Below are positions 9,811 through 21,049 of a stretch of DNA of 64,000 nt, piece by piece; the first letter of the stretch is position 1, and every line of letters begins with the position of its first letter. The stretch covers positions 28,723,558 through 28,787,557 of the forward strand of contig OX336336.1 of the NCBI GenBank assembly GCA_946902875.1, written 5' to 3'. The notes beneath the pieces were generated by a model. That model searched no databases. It was not told where the DNA came from and saw only the letters and a program-made list of their open reading frames with translations. The stretch is from Nematopogon swammerdamellus (taxonomy: Eukaryota; Arthropoda; Insecta; Lepidoptera; Adelidae). The position numbers and the translations under genes are program-made.

Positions 9811-9985
9811 CTTCGTATTGTTTAGAATAGTCCAGGAGCGCCTGAGCTGCGTGAATGCACTTCGGAGGTACCAGAGGTACCGGCGAGCTGTCGTACGCCG
9901 TGTCTCCGAGACCGTCCCTCCCGAAATAGTGGTCTGATGGCTCGTTCTGGACCAGGGAGAAGTTAGCGCCGCGGTACAAGGGCAC
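9811..9985 (-). CDS. Gene C exon 4: nucleoside hydrolase FG.DGLGD region
   Basis: The 175-nt exon begins VPLYRGANFSLVQNEPSDHY and includes FGRDGLGD, matching the family pattern of a 'PVyrGa' strand followed by an FfGkDGlGD loop. The acceptor is TTACAG/GTG in phase 0 and the donor GAAG/GTATGG leaves one base. A 240-bp repeat (9543-9787) begins only 23 bases past the donor. Confidence 0.9.
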
Positions 9986-10013
9986 CTGTAACATTCGCAC
10001 AACAAATGACTCC

Positions 10014-10880
10014 GATTTTTGAAGTGAAAACTTCTTTTAGAGCGGCGCTTGGCACTTTTTTTAGATGGGTAAAAAATGTTAAACTTGCGTCAGATCCGTA
10101 GCCTGATCGAAAAAGCGTAAGATTCGAAACTTCTTTAGCGGCGCATGGCACTTTTTTTAGATGGGTAAAAAATGTTAAACTCGCGTCAGATTGGGATCGC
10201 GTGAAATTATGGATGAAAGTTGATTTTTCTGAGAAATAAACTTTTTGATGTAAAATAATTATAATAGTTCCGTAGTGTAAATTTTTTTATGTAATATAAA
10301 TTGTCATATTTGTCTACGATAGCGCAATAAATGATTTAGATTTTTTTTTTTTTTTTTATGGAAACTGACACGGTTGGCTATATCACCTACAACGTCCGTG
10401 ATGTCAGCCCATAACACCGGGTGAACTAGGTGCCATGTCAGTGCTTCCCCCTTTGATCATGCCGGCTACACTGAACTGGTCGGAAAGCATAAACTATTAA
10501 CATAGCCGTTTAGACCGACGTTTCATTCAGTGCGGTGGTACCAAACCGGGCAGGTTAAACCCTACCACCAAGTAAGATTAGGAGGGAAGGGACGTACAGT
10601 TTTACGAGGAATCCGAACCTCGGTCAGCCTCCAACGGTCAGCGGTCACCCATCCAAGTACTGCCCGCCCGCACCCAGCGTTGCTTAACATTCAATAGCGA
10701 CAGTTGACTGTCTGCACCACTGAGATATCGAGGCTGACAATGAATACTGTATTTTACCACATAAATGATAGTAGGTACTTTTATACTGATAAATAAAACA
10801 ATTCGTGCGAAATTAATCCCTAACCATTCCAAAATATTCAAAAATGCACAACGTTGATGTTTAAGTTTTCACTTTTTTTT
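10014..10880. mobile_element. TIR element M1 interrupted by a SINE
   Basis: The left part (10014-10340) and right part (10739-10880) match the uninterrupted copy at 4180-4665. The break is at the aataaatga site, and aatga is repeated on both sides of the SINE. Confidence 0.65.
10341..10738 (-). mobile_element. S1Y SINE with 5S/tRNA-like head
   Basis: Read on the minus strand it starts gtcagcctcgatatctcagt, contains taagcaacgctgggtgcggg and gtacttggatgggtgaccgc, then the S1 body and an A-run of about 17. Confidence 0.78.
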
Positions 10881-10989
10881 CTTATTTTTCCATGGGTAGT
10901 CACAAACTGGCCTACTTCCTGGTTCCCGCTTGACGTTGAGTTTTGGGACACGTTGTATGCACAAAACTTCAGGCGTTGTAGAGAGCTGC

Positions 10990-11047
10990 AGAGCGTCGTC
11001 CCTGTCGCACGAACTCGCACGTCTCTGTGCGACAGGGACGACGCTCT
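10990..11047. repeat. Perfect 21-bp inverted repeat (hairpin)
   Basis: Arms 10990-11010 and 11027-11047 are exact reverse complements, with a 16-base loop. Confidence 0.85.
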
Positions 11048-11135
11048 ACAAACCGGATTGTCTCTTTCTAAAGCCCGACACGCATTATTTACTGCAGTAA
11101 CTGTACGTGCTTGATTCCTTGATGCTTAATGCCTG

Positions 11136-11905
11136 GTTGACACGATGCGAGTTCACGCACGAGAAATGCTTCTCGAACGCATTCACGCACCGTGTAGACA
11201 GTTCTCGCAAGCTCGCATGCGTGCACGAACGCAGCGTCGTTCGCGCGCGAACGAGTTCATGCATGCTTATAAGTTGGCGTTCGAGAGGAGCGTCTCGCAC
11301 GAAATTTGTTGGTGCAAAAAAGTTTTCTTAGAAGTTTTTGGTTGTTTACGGCACCATGACAAAGTGGACTGATGTCAAATGATTGAGTTATCTTTATATA
11401 TATACTTATCCATTTCCTTATCCACATAGATCTCAGATGACTCCCTTCTTATATTACTAGGTTGGTACCACCGCACTGAATGAAAGGTCGGTCGAAACGG
11501 GTACCTAGCTTGTATTTTCCGTCCAGTTCAGTGTAGCCGACACGACCGAAGGGAAGCACTGACATGGCACCTAGTTCACCAATGTGTTATGGGTTGACAT
11601 CACGGATGTTGTAGGTGATGTAGCCAACCGTGTCAGTTTCTATAAAAAAAAAAGATCTTTTCTATTTTTTCTTCTTTATTTTGTTTCTTATCAAACGTGC
11701 TATCATAAACGCTAAAATTGTACCAATACACGCCAAACCTTCGTCTACAACTCCATTTTTGCAACTGTCAAAACAGAGAAACACAGACGAGCTCGAACGA
11801 GATGTGGAATAGTGTAAACAGTTCCACGAACGCTTCACGAATGCGAGTTTTCTCGTTCGAGAAGGCGGCATGCTTCTCGTGCGTGAAACCTCGCATCGTG
11901 TCAAC
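11136..11905. mobile_element. TIR element containing an S1 SINE
   Basis: gttgacacgatgcgag (11136-11151) is inverted at 11890-11905, and further matching blocks of the tcacgcacgagaa type lie just inside. An S1 fragment is at 11440-11653. Confidence 0.5.
11440..11653 (+). mobile_element. Truncated S1 SINE
   Basis: S1 body from actcccttcttatattacta, with an internal deletion, to the A-run. Confidence 0.7.
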
Positions 11906-12003
11906 GTACCATAATGCTTGGTCTCCGAACCTCTTGCATACGTATCGTCGGAGTAACGACAACGGTGTTATTATCGGCACATATTGCAGCATCAGTGCAG
12001 CAT

Positions 12004-12325
12004 GTACCGTGTGGGGCCGGCACTTTAAAAGAATAGCCCCACTGCATCTCTCCCCGTGTATGTCGTAAAAGGTGACTATGGAATATGACTCCCTTCTTAT
12101 ATTACTAGGTGGTAGGTTTTAACCCGCCCGGGTTGGTACCACCGCACAGAATGAAAGGTCGGTCGAAACGGCTATGTAAATAGTTTGTGTTTTCCGTCCA
12201 GTTCAGCGAAGCCAGCACGACCGAAGGGAAGCACTGACGTGGCACCAAGTTCACCCGGTGATATGGGCTGACATCACGGTTGTTGTAGGTGATGTAGCCA
12301 ACCGTGTCAGTTTCCATAAACAAAA
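12004..12325 (+). mobile_element. Full S1 SINE, X-head type
   Basis: Begins gtaccgtgtggggccggcac and ends ttccataaacaaaaa. Confidence 0.78.
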
Positions 12326-12352
12326 ATTTTGTTTCTTAATGGTTTTTTTTTT

Positions 12353-12563
12353 TCGTTAATTGCGATCCTTCTCATTAGAACTTTGAAAAGCGTGTGATCG
12401 ATAGATATAACAATTGGCGTCATTTTGCTATAAAAATGCCATTCAAATTGTCTTTTGTTTCTGCGATCAAGTCTTCAAAGTTCACGCGGAAGAAAAAAAT
12501 GTACATTTGGTTACCGTATAGTTTGTATATTATAAAATGATAAAATTTTACAACCAAAAACGT
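12353..12563. repeat. Dispersed repeat shared with 22017-22205
   Basis: Both copies share ttgaaaagcgtg, gtcattttgctataaaaat and tttggttaccgtatagtttg. The class is unknown. Confidence 0.6.
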
Positions 12564-12911
12564 GTGATCGATAGACAAAGAATTTTTTCTATATTTTGCA
12601 GTAGTTTTTAGCATTTAGATTGGTCTAGTTATCGCGGGCTACTTCTTTAAAAATCCACATGTGGCGTTACTAGCCGCCTTAAGGTACGATACTGTATCTA
12701 CATTTCACTCATTCTGAGTATCTACGAGAGCGTTTTAAAGATATTTGACAGTTTTCTTTTCCAAGTGTTTTTATTTCAATTGCTATTTACTCTATCGTTT
12801 TAAAAGCCGTGCGTGACATCAGGGTGCTTTTAAGGATTTGAGGCATTCGAGCCCAGTTTTTAGGATTCGTAGCCAAAGGGCCTTACTAAATCGGTCAGTT
12901 GTCTGTCTTTC

Positions 12912-13325
12912 TTTTTTTTTTCTTGTTTCCGAACTAGCTGGCTTTGCCCGAGGTCGAAGCTTCAGGCGCAGCCAATATCACCCCCGAGGAGGTGCCAGTC
13001 CGGCTTGGAGGTGGACTAATGTCGCTGAGGAAAGGCTATTTACCCGCGATTTGAAGATCCGTGGATTGTAGGAGTGGGGAAAGATATTCCCCGGAAGCCC
13101 GTTCCACACCTTGTGGCACAGTGCGGCACAAGAACGATTTAGAGAATCGTGCAGTTCGAAGTACTCGTCTGTGCACTACAAAGGGGTGTTCCGCGAGAGT
13201 TTGGCGAAGAGGGGTTTGGCGAAGGCGAACAGGAGGAGGAGGAGGGATAAGGGAAGCAATTTCGTCATAACAGCGGCCATAGTAGTTACCGATAAAACAG
13301 GCTCAATGACCCAACGATACTGCGA
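12912..13325 (-). mobile_element. Decayed non-LTR retrotransposon 3' end (family L1a)
   Basis: Reverse orientation of the RT C-terminal tail seen at 8650-9160, with frame breaks. Confidence 0.65.
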
Positions 13326-13567
13326 CTACAACGATGTGTCAGAAAACATTGCTCCGATAAAGCTGATGAATGATTCTTTTTGTCACCGGTTGGTTTGGAG
13401 AAGTCAGGGAGAACAATTCGAATGAAAAATGATATGAAGGTAGGTTTGGAAAGGAATTTTAGTTTTATTAGTGAAGTTTTCGACCTACCTACCTGCTTGC
13501 CATATCAAATTTAGTGTTGCCATTTAAATAGGTTGTGAATCCCTAAAATTATCTAAATAATAACCAT

Positions 13568-13770
13568 ATGGAAACTGACACGATTAGCTACATCACCTAC
13601 TACCTACATCCGTGATGTCGGCCCACAACAACTTGATGATCTAGGTGCCATGTCAGTGCTTCCCTTCGGTCGTGCCGGTTAACTGGATGGAAAACACGAA
13701 CTAATTACATTCGCCGTTTCCGGCGACCTTTCATTCAGTGCGGTGGTATCAACCCGGGCGGATTGAACCT
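13568..13770 (-). mobile_element. Diverged S1 SINE fragment
   Basis: Reverse complement of the S1 tail and body with several substitutions. Confidence 0.6.
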
Positions 13771-13887
13771 GGCGGTGCGAAGGCGAGAGCGAAGAAATAT
13801 TTGCTAAATATAACTATAGTGTATACATGACTAATTCACGTGTTGCGTAGGTCCCAAAGGATAATAAATATAGAAATACACATACAT

Positions 13888-14577
13888 CCATACATACTGC
13901 ATCTCTCCCCGTGTATGTCGTAAAAGGCGACTTTTTTTTTTTATGGAAACTGACAAGGTTGGCTACATCACCTACAACGTCCGTGATGTCAGCCCATAAC
14001 ACCGGGTGAACTAGGTGCCATGTCAGTGCTTCCCCCTTTGATCGTGCCGGCTACACTGAACTGGTCGGAAAACACAAACTATTTACATAGCCGTTTAGAC
14101 CGACGTTTCATTCAGTGCGGTGGTACCAACCCGGGCGGGTTGAATCCTACCACCAAGTAAGATTAGGAGGGAAGGGACCTACAGTTTTACGAGGAATCCG
14201 AACCTCGGTCAGCCTCCAACGGTCAGCGGTCACCCATCCAAGTACTGACCGCACCCAACGTTGCTTAACATTCAATAGCGACAGTTGACTGTCTGCACCA
14301 CTGAGCTATCGAGGCTGACGAATGTCAACTAAGGGATATGACTCCCTTCTTATATTACTAGGTGGCAGGGTTTAACCCGCCCGGGTTTATACCACCGCAT
14401 TGAATGAAAGGACGGTCGAAACGGCTATGTAAGTAGTTTGTGTTTTCCGTCCAGTTCAGTGTAGCCGGCACGACCGAAGGGAAGCACTGACGCGGCACCA
14501 AGTTCACCCGGTGTTATGGGCTGACATCACGGATGTTGTAGGTGATGTAACCAACCGTGTCAGTTTCCATCAAAAAA
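13888..14577 (+). mobile_element. S1 SINE split by a second SINE
   Basis: Head X (13888-13931) and body (14333-14577) belong to one element; 13932-14320 is an inserted S1Y copy in the opposite orientation. Confidence 0.7.
13932..14320 (-). mobile_element. S1Y SINE nested inside another S1 SINE
   Basis: T-run at 13932, then the reverse of the S1 body and the 5S/tRNA-like head ending at about 14320. Confidence 0.75.
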
Positions 14578-14934
14578 AAAATACTGGCACATGCTAAACT
14601 CCTTCCTTCATTTTGACATCGTCGCAGTCGGGTAAAAAAAATGGTAAATTTTATATATTGGCATTGATAAAATGTAATCAATTATTTTGTGCGTGACCTT
14701 CTATGTGACCTTTTCGGACTTTGTAAGTTTATTCTCGCCTGGGTTCAAAACATTTCAATAATTGTTTTCAGCGCCACATTCGCTGTGGATGGAATATAAT
14801 AGCGAGCGATGCTCGGGGCTATTGGTTTCGTGTTGGCTGTTTTACGTTAAAAATTTAAGTGCTGAATATTTCGTATTTGAGATAGGTAGATTGATATTTA
14901 GATATAAATAATTTATTACTACGAAAACATTTTT

Positions 14935-15277
14935 AGGGTTCCGTATCCGGTACAGGACCCTATTACTAAGCCTACGCCGTCTGTCTGTCTCTCTGTCCGA
15001 GGGCAGTATCTCTTGAACCGTAATAGGTACCTACTCAGTAAACTTTTTCAAAGAATATTGTGTTATTATGGCCGATATAACAAAAAATAAGAAAAAAGTA
15101 AAAAACTAACGGGGGTCCCCATACAAGAAACTAAAAAGTGTATGCGCGCCATCTACCGAAAAGAGTATGAAGCATTTTAACTAATACATAGATGGCGTGA
15201 ATGGCGCTGATCATGACATGGCGATACGGAACCCTCGGTGCGCGAGTTCGACTCGCACTTGGCCGGTTTTTTAGAAA
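14935..15277 (+). mobile_element. Repeat R3
   Basis: From tttttagggttccgtatccg to gagttcgactcgcacttggc. Confidence 0.72.
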
Positions 15278-15414
15278 CATTTTAGGATTTTAATAAAATC
15301 ATACTTTTGCCGATGAAGGCCAACGAACACTTAAAATTGATTTTTGCAGAGAAATCACTTTGAAAATATCATCACAGCTTAAGTAAATAAACGGAAATTA
15401 TTTTTTGCTTTTTA

Positions 15415-15750
15415 GGGTTCTTTTTTAATTTACTTATAACTTTTTATTACAAGGTTTTATTTATTTTAGTTTCATCTGTCCCGGTGTCTGTCTATGGGTA
15501 ATCAAATCTTACAAGTTAAATTTGACCCACTTCCCGCTGTTCGATTGAGCTGAAATTTTGCATACATATGTAAATCGGATGACAATGCAATATAATGATG
15601 CTTCTGCTCATAGATGGTCTGATGATGGAGCCGGAAGGTGACCACAGGAACTCTGTAACGAAACGACGTAACCCCAACGAGTTTGGGCTCGTTTGATTTG
15701 TCTTCACAAGTACTCTGCTCCTAGATGACGATTTTGCGATCATACAATTT
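15415..15750 (+). repeat. Dispersed repeat upstream of an R3 copy
   Basis: A stretch with tttagggttc, a clustered TCTGT run and gctcatagatggtctgatga; it has no open frame of note. It looks like a repeat, but there is no second copy in the window. Confidence 0.35.
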
Positions 15751-15751
15751 T

Positions 15752-16165
15752 TAGGATTCCGTATCCTGTACGGGACCCTATTACTAAGCCTACGCCGTCT
15801 GTCTGTCTGTCCGTCCGTCCGTCCGTCTGTCCGAGGGCTGTATCTCTTGAACTGTAATAGGTAGCCCGTTGAAATTTTCACTGAATATGTGTTATTATGG
15901 CCGATATAACAACAAATAATAAAAATAAAAATAAGAAAAAGTAAAAAGTTTACGGGGGTTCCCATAAAAGAAACCAAAAAGTGTATGCGCGCGCGCCATC
16001 TATACCGAATAGATTATGAAGCATTTTAACTAATCATGACATTTAACTAATATGAAGCATTTCATAACACGCCATAGATGGCGTGAGAGGCGCTAACCAT
16101 GACATGGCGATACGGAACCTTCGTTGCGCGAGTTCGACTCGCACTTGGCCGGTTTTTAGTAACAT
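15752..16165 (+). mobile_element. Repeat R3, near full length
   Basis: Includes the gtccgtccgtccgtctgtcc run, the repeated Alu-like ends described for R3 and the terminal cgcacttggccggttttta. About 410 bp, class unknown. Confidence 0.72.
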
Positions 16166-16275
16166 TTTATCAATATAAAAGCTTGTTTAGAAAAAAATAC
16201 GTGTATATTCTCCTTTTCAACTACTTGATCAGATATTTGTGTTCAAAAATTGCACTACTCGTAGTTAGGCCACAG

Positions 16276-16553
16276 ATTACTTAATAGTTACTTCGTAACA
16301 GATAAATCACTCCATAGAAAATGTTCCTACCTTCGGGCTTTAATAGCCTACTGTTTCACACCGTCAATCGCTGCGTGCGAAAATGTACCTTAACGATCGA
16401 GTCTAAAGTGGTTATTGCTTGCAGCTGCGCGCAGTTGCGTGGGCGAGCGTCTATGTATACTTCCCGCGGCTGACGAATTTTCACTGAAAAAAACCGCCAG
16501 CGGCCCGTCGGGCGGTAGGTAGTTAGCGCGCGCAAGTACATAGAGTGCGTGAG
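16276..16553. repeat. Dispersed repeat, inverted copy at 52105-52393
   Basis: Shared blocks include agataaatcactccatagaa, gttgcgtgggcga and cgcgcaagtacatagagtgc. It ends 44 bases from exon 3 of gene C. Confidence 0.65.
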
Positions 16554-16596
16554 GCCTGGTTAGGCGCAGATGAAGAGAAGGATGCGGTGAACTTAC

Positions 16597-16696
16597 TTCC
16601 TGCCTGCCGGCTGTCCTCAGGATGCGCTGGATGTTGAGGAGAGCTTGCGGCTCGTCCACATTGCCGTGCGCGGTCGTCACAGCTACAAGCTGCGGG
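16597..16696 (-). CDS. Gene C exon 3: nucleoside hydrolase TT.HGNVD motif
   Basis: The 100-nt exon encodes PQLVAVTTAHGNVDEPQALL followed by NIQRILRTAGRQE. The HGNVD stretch contains the conserved Asn near the ribose site. The acceptor is CTTTCAG/C and the donor GAA/GTAAGT in phase 0. A 280-bp dispersed repeat (16276-16553) ends 44 bases downstream in the intron. Confidence 0.88.
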
Positions 16697-16734
16697 CTGA
16701 AAGCACACACAGACACACACATAAATCAATATCG

Positions 16735-17127
16735 TCAATCAATACCAATAATAAATCTGTAAGGGATGGTCATGGAGTAAATTACTTTGTTTTATAAGAT
16801 ACTGCGTTTGTAGACTCTATGTATGATACTAAAACTATAAATTGACGATTTTTAGAAATATTTTCTGTATGTATGTATGTATGTATGTTCCTCCGTAACT
16901 CTTAAACCAATCATCCGAATTCGATGAAACTTAATACAAGCATATTTTACTATACGGGACACAGGATAGACTATAATACAATTCAGTACCACTTACGCTA
17001 AGATGTGGCTCTCATACAAACCGAATTGTTCCGCGCGCCGAAATAAAGGTACGGTAGCGGGCTTACTTACTTTCTTCTTTTTAAATACGAATTTCACGCA
17101 AGCGAAGCCGCGGGCAAAAGCTAGTGA
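16735..17127 (+). mobile_element. Dispersed repeat R2b
   Basis: Same layout as 2340-2727, ending gaagccgcgggcaaaagcta. Confidence 0.7.
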
Positions 17128-17179
17128 TAAATAAATATATAATCACATGATAAATCAATTTAATGATGCGATATGAATG

Positions 17180-17579
17180 TTTTTTTTTTTTTTTTTTTTT
17201 TATGGAAACTGACACGGTTGGCTACATCACCTACAACGTCCGTGATGTCAGCCCATAACACCGGGTGAACTAGGTGCCATGTCAGTGCTTCCCCCTTTGA
17301 TCGTGCCGGCTACACTGAACTGGTCAGAAAACACAAACTATTTACATAGCGGTTTTGACCGACGTTTCATTCAGTGCGGTGGTACCAACCCGGGCGGGTT
17401 AAACCCTACCACCAAGTAAGATTAGGAGGGAAGGGACCTACAGTTTTACGAGGAATCCGAACCTCGGTCAGCCTCCAACGGTCAGCGGTCACCCATCCAA
17501 GTACTGACCGCACCCAGCGTTGCTTAACATTCAATAGCGACAGTTGACTGTCTGCACCACTGAGCTATCGAGGCTGACA
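17180..17579 (-). mobile_element. S1Y SINE with 5S/tRNA-like head
   Basis: Clean reverse copy with a T-run of about 22, the S1 body, 5S-like and tRNA-like segments. Confidence 0.78.
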
Positions 17580-18100
17580 AATGTAATTAGCTATGCGATA
17601 ACGACATGTGGTGGTTTGTGACAGAAACCAGTAGTATTTCGTTTCATGTTGCCACTGGGGTAGTTGCTTACGGTGACACTTGGTCCGGGTTGTTCCCCAC
17701 CCTATAATATGGTTGAGGGAGGCGATGGCTGGCCCAGGTGTAGTTCTCGTGAACGGGCGCTGTTTGTGGAGACTGGCCTGCTTCATGTGGCAGTGTGGTG
17801 GGTATATCACTTCATACAATTTCATATTAAAATGTTTTCACTTTGTCATGAATTGCTGCATCTGTCATAAATTAGCACATGCGTGTCTAGGCAGTGGCAA
17901 ACATTTTTCTAAAGTAGACTAAGTGTACATTGAAAAAAATTCCAGTGAAGTTTCTTGTCAGTTCTTCTTCGCTGTGATAATCGAACTGGCGGAATGTTAC
18001 AATGTAAACATGACAAATCTGAGCGCAGTGTACTGACAATAGATGCTAAATAAACAATAAACATACATAATGTAGCCCGGAAACCGGGGTGTGTATATGT
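17580..18100. other. Gene C intron 2 segment, no assigned feature
   Basis: An 86-codon minus-strand frame exists here, but its composition and context give no family match. I regard it as noncoding. Confidence 0.4.
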
Positions 18101-18105
18101 ATATA

Positions 18106-18228
18106 TACCACACGCTGTATACCGACAATCGGGGTAAGCAGAGTAATCGGAGCTGTGATGCAATAACTCGGGGAAATTACAACACAACACCGACCACCAC
18201 GTTTAGCGAAGTATTCGGAAAAATTGGG
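18106..18228 (-). mobile_element. 3' fragment of S3 SINE
   Basis: Shares the cacgctgtataccgacaatc end and acaacaccgaccaccacgtt with 3160-3491. Confidence 0.6.
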
Positions 18229-18266
18229 ATAAGCAACTATTTAGTTAGTTGCAAACAAACGTTTAC

Positions 18267-18436
18267 CGTGAATACGGGCTTCACCGTATTCATACAGGCT
18301 GTCCCAGCTCGACCGGATTTGCTCACCGAAAGTTTATTGTTTATTGTTGTTGTTTATTGGTTATTGTTTATTGTTTATTGTTGTAATGGAGATCTTTATT
18401 GAACACACAACATTAACATTGTTTATTGTTTATCGT
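18267..18436. repeat. Direct repeat, left copy, flanking a SINE
   Basis: About 170 bp, nearly identical to 18786-18957; contains TTTATTG repeats and atggagatctttattgaac. Confidence 0.8.
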
Positions 18437-18456
18437 TTATCGTTTATCGTTTATCG

Positions 18457-18777
18457 TTTTTTTTTTTTTTTATGGAAACTGACACGGGTGGCTACATCAC
18501 CTACAACATCCGTGATGTCAGCCCATAACACCGGATGAACTTGGTGCCACGTCAGCGCTTCCCTTCGGTCGTGCCGGCTACACTGAACTGGACGGAACTA
18601 TTTACATAGCCGTTTCGACCGACCTTTCATTCAGTGCGGTGGTACCAACCCGGGCGGGCTAAACCCTACCACCTAGTAATATAAGAAGGCAGTCATATCC
18701 CTTAGTCGCCTTTTACGACATACACGGGAAGAGATGCAGTGGGGCTATTCTTTTAAAGTACCGGCCCCACACGGTAC
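18457..18777 (-). mobile_element. Full S1 SINE, X-head type
   Basis: T-run at 18457, ending cggccccacacggtac at 18777. It lies between the two 170-bp direct repeats. Confidence 0.78.
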
Positions 18778-18785
18778 AAAGGGTA

Positions 18786-18957
18786 CGTGAATACGGGCTT
18801 AACCGTATTCATACAGGCTGTCCCAGCTCGACCGGATTTGCTCACCGAAAGTTTATTGTTTATTGTTGTTGTTTATTGGTTATTGTTTATTGTTTATTGT
18901 TGTAATGGAGATCTTTATTGAACACACAACATTAACATCGTTTATTGTCTATCGTTG
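18786..18957. repeat. Direct repeat, right copy, flanking a SINE
   Basis: Second copy of the 170-bp segment at 18267-18436. Confidence 0.8.
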
Positions 18958-19344
18958 TTTAGAAGAACAGGTAAGAAAGATCGCAGGGTATTTTTTTTCC
19001 TAAATATTATTACAAGTATTTTAGTGAATATAGCCACATAATAACATCGCCTACAGTCTATCGAAAATATAGCTTGAGAGCAAGATTACCAATTTTACTG
19101 AGAGTTCTGACTACAAAGACCAATTAAGTATATCAGGTGTAAAAAGCCTTTGTCAAATGATTAGTAAATTTTTTTTATCGCCATTAAAAGGCCAGCTTTC
19201 GACATTATCTCGAAAAGTACGATACCTACTAGGAAAAATTCTGCTCAGGTTATTTTTAAACATAATAACGAGGAATATTGTAGTGGTAAGCGGATCTAGT
19301 CGAACTGGGACAGGCTGTATAATCAACTCAATATCTCTCTTTGT

Positions 19345-19668
19345 TTTTAGGTTTCCGTATCCGTCCGTCCGTCCGTCTTTCCGAGGGCAGTATCTCTTGA
19401 ACCGTAATAGGTAGCCCGTTGAAATTTTCACAGAATATGTGTTACTATGGCGGATATAACAAATAATAAAAAAAAAACAAAATTAAGGGGGGCTCCCATA
19501 CAACAAACGTACGAAAAATCGATTAGTCACGCTACCTACTGAATAATAGATGGCGCCACAGGCTTTTATACATTGCATTGTTGAAAGACAAAAGATAGGC
19601 GGATATTATTGATAGCGGATAGATACGGAAACCTCCGTGCGCGAGTAAAACTCGCACTTGACAGATTT
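19345..19668 (+). mobile_element. Repeat R3
   Basis: From ttttaggtttccgtatccg to gcgagtaaaactcgcacttg, 49 bases before the exon 2 end of gene C. Confidence 0.68.
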
Positions 19669-19716
19669 TTTATTATAATATAAATTATATATAAAATTAA
19701 ATAAAATTGCGCTTAC

Positions 19717-19818
19717 CCATTGAAATACTTGTGATAATTAAGTGCTATGAATATAGCCATGGCATCGTCGGCTCCCGCGTCCGAATCGATCAGTAGTTTA
19801 GTGTTGACTGCATGCGTA
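19717..19818 (-). CDS. Gene C exon 2: nucleoside hydrolase N-terminal Asp loop
   Basis: The 102-nt exon reads THAVNTKLLIDSDAGADDAM and continues AIFIALNYHKYFNG. DSDAGADD corresponds to the family DxDPGxDD loop that binds calcium and ribose; the usual Pro is Ala here. The acceptor is TTTTCAG/T and the donor GG/GTAAGC, leaving two bases. An alternative acceptor 9 bases downstream (GCATGCAG/TC) would shift the phase and is less likely. Confidence 0.85.
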
Positions 19819-20045
19819 CTGAAAATGTAATTAAATTCCAATGTGTATTCATGCATGTATCCGTTCGTAACCGAAAAGCTTTTGGGCGTCGTCCGCTCAA
19901 CTATCCACGCTGCCACGACGCTGCCGCGCTAAGTGTCTCGCGTGTACATCCATAAAAAATCGGTCAAGTGCGAGTTTTACTCGCGCACGGAGGGTTCCGT
20001 AGGTCCGCTATACCATACCTGACCAAAAATCATATCAGTCTATAT

Positions 20046-20434
20046 TTTTTTTTTATTTTTTTTTTTATGGAAACTGGCACGGTTGGCTACATCACCTACA
20101 ACATCCGTGATGTCAGCCCATAACACCGGGTGAACTAGGTGCTATGTCAGTGCTTCCCTTCATTTCGCGCCGGCTACACTGAACTGGACGGAAAACACGA
20201 ACTATTTACATAGCCGTTTCGACCGACGTTTCGCTCAGTGCGGTGGTACCAACCCGGCCGGGATAAACCCTACCACCCAGTGAGGTAAGAAGGGAAGGGA
20301 CCTACAGTTTAACGTGGAATCCGAACCACGGTCAGCCTCCAACGGTCGGGCGGTCACCCATCCAATAACTGACCGCACCACTGAGCTGCCGAGGCTGACG
20401 ATCCCTTAGTCGACTTTTACGACATGCGACGGGG
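20046..20434 (-). mobile_element. S1Y SINE with shortened 5S/tRNA-like head plus X head
   Basis: The reverse copy ends with gaggctgacgatcccttagt followed by head X, as in the plus-strand copy at 61063-61490. Confidence 0.75.
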
Positions 20435-20449
20435 AGAGATGCAGTCTTT

Positions 20450-20940
20450 CTACAATGAAAAAATATAAAAGCCTGTGGCGCCATCTATTATTCAGTAGCG
20501 TGACTAATCTATTCTTAGCACTTAGCATCTACCCTTAATTTTTTACTTTTGGTTGTTTATTATTAGTTTTTTTTTATAAAATCCGGTATGGGTGGCTGAG
20601 TCAGAGGGGCCAAAGCACTTGCTCCGACCAGCCAATATCACCTCCGAGAAGGTAGGTGCCATACCGGAGACTTCCCTGGATTGCTGGCTATACTGGACTA
20701 GAGGAGAACACAACCGAGGCTGCTGCAGCACTGTAATGCGGCCATCTTACATCCAGCCATAATAACACATATGTAAACCCATAATAAGGCCATAATAACA
20801 CATATTCTGTGAAAATTTCAACCTATTACGGTTCGAAAGATACAGCATTCGGACGGACGAACGGACAGACCAACAGACAGACAGACAAACGACGTAGCTT
20901 TGTAATAGGTTTCACTATTGATACGGAACCCTAAAAAATT
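20450..20940 (-). mobile_element. Repeat R3 interrupted by an S2 SINE
   Basis: R3 pieces at 20455-20565 and 20758-20938 flank a partial S2 SINE at 20569-20757 (aaatccggtatgggtggctg). Confidence 0.6.
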
Positions 20941-21049
20941 TATGTATGGACCTTGCAAATTATGCACACTTGGCTTGGATTAGTCAAGCGTGTTCAAGAT
21001 TACATTTCTTTATTTTATATATAATTATCATTCGCTTTGTTTGTTTTTT

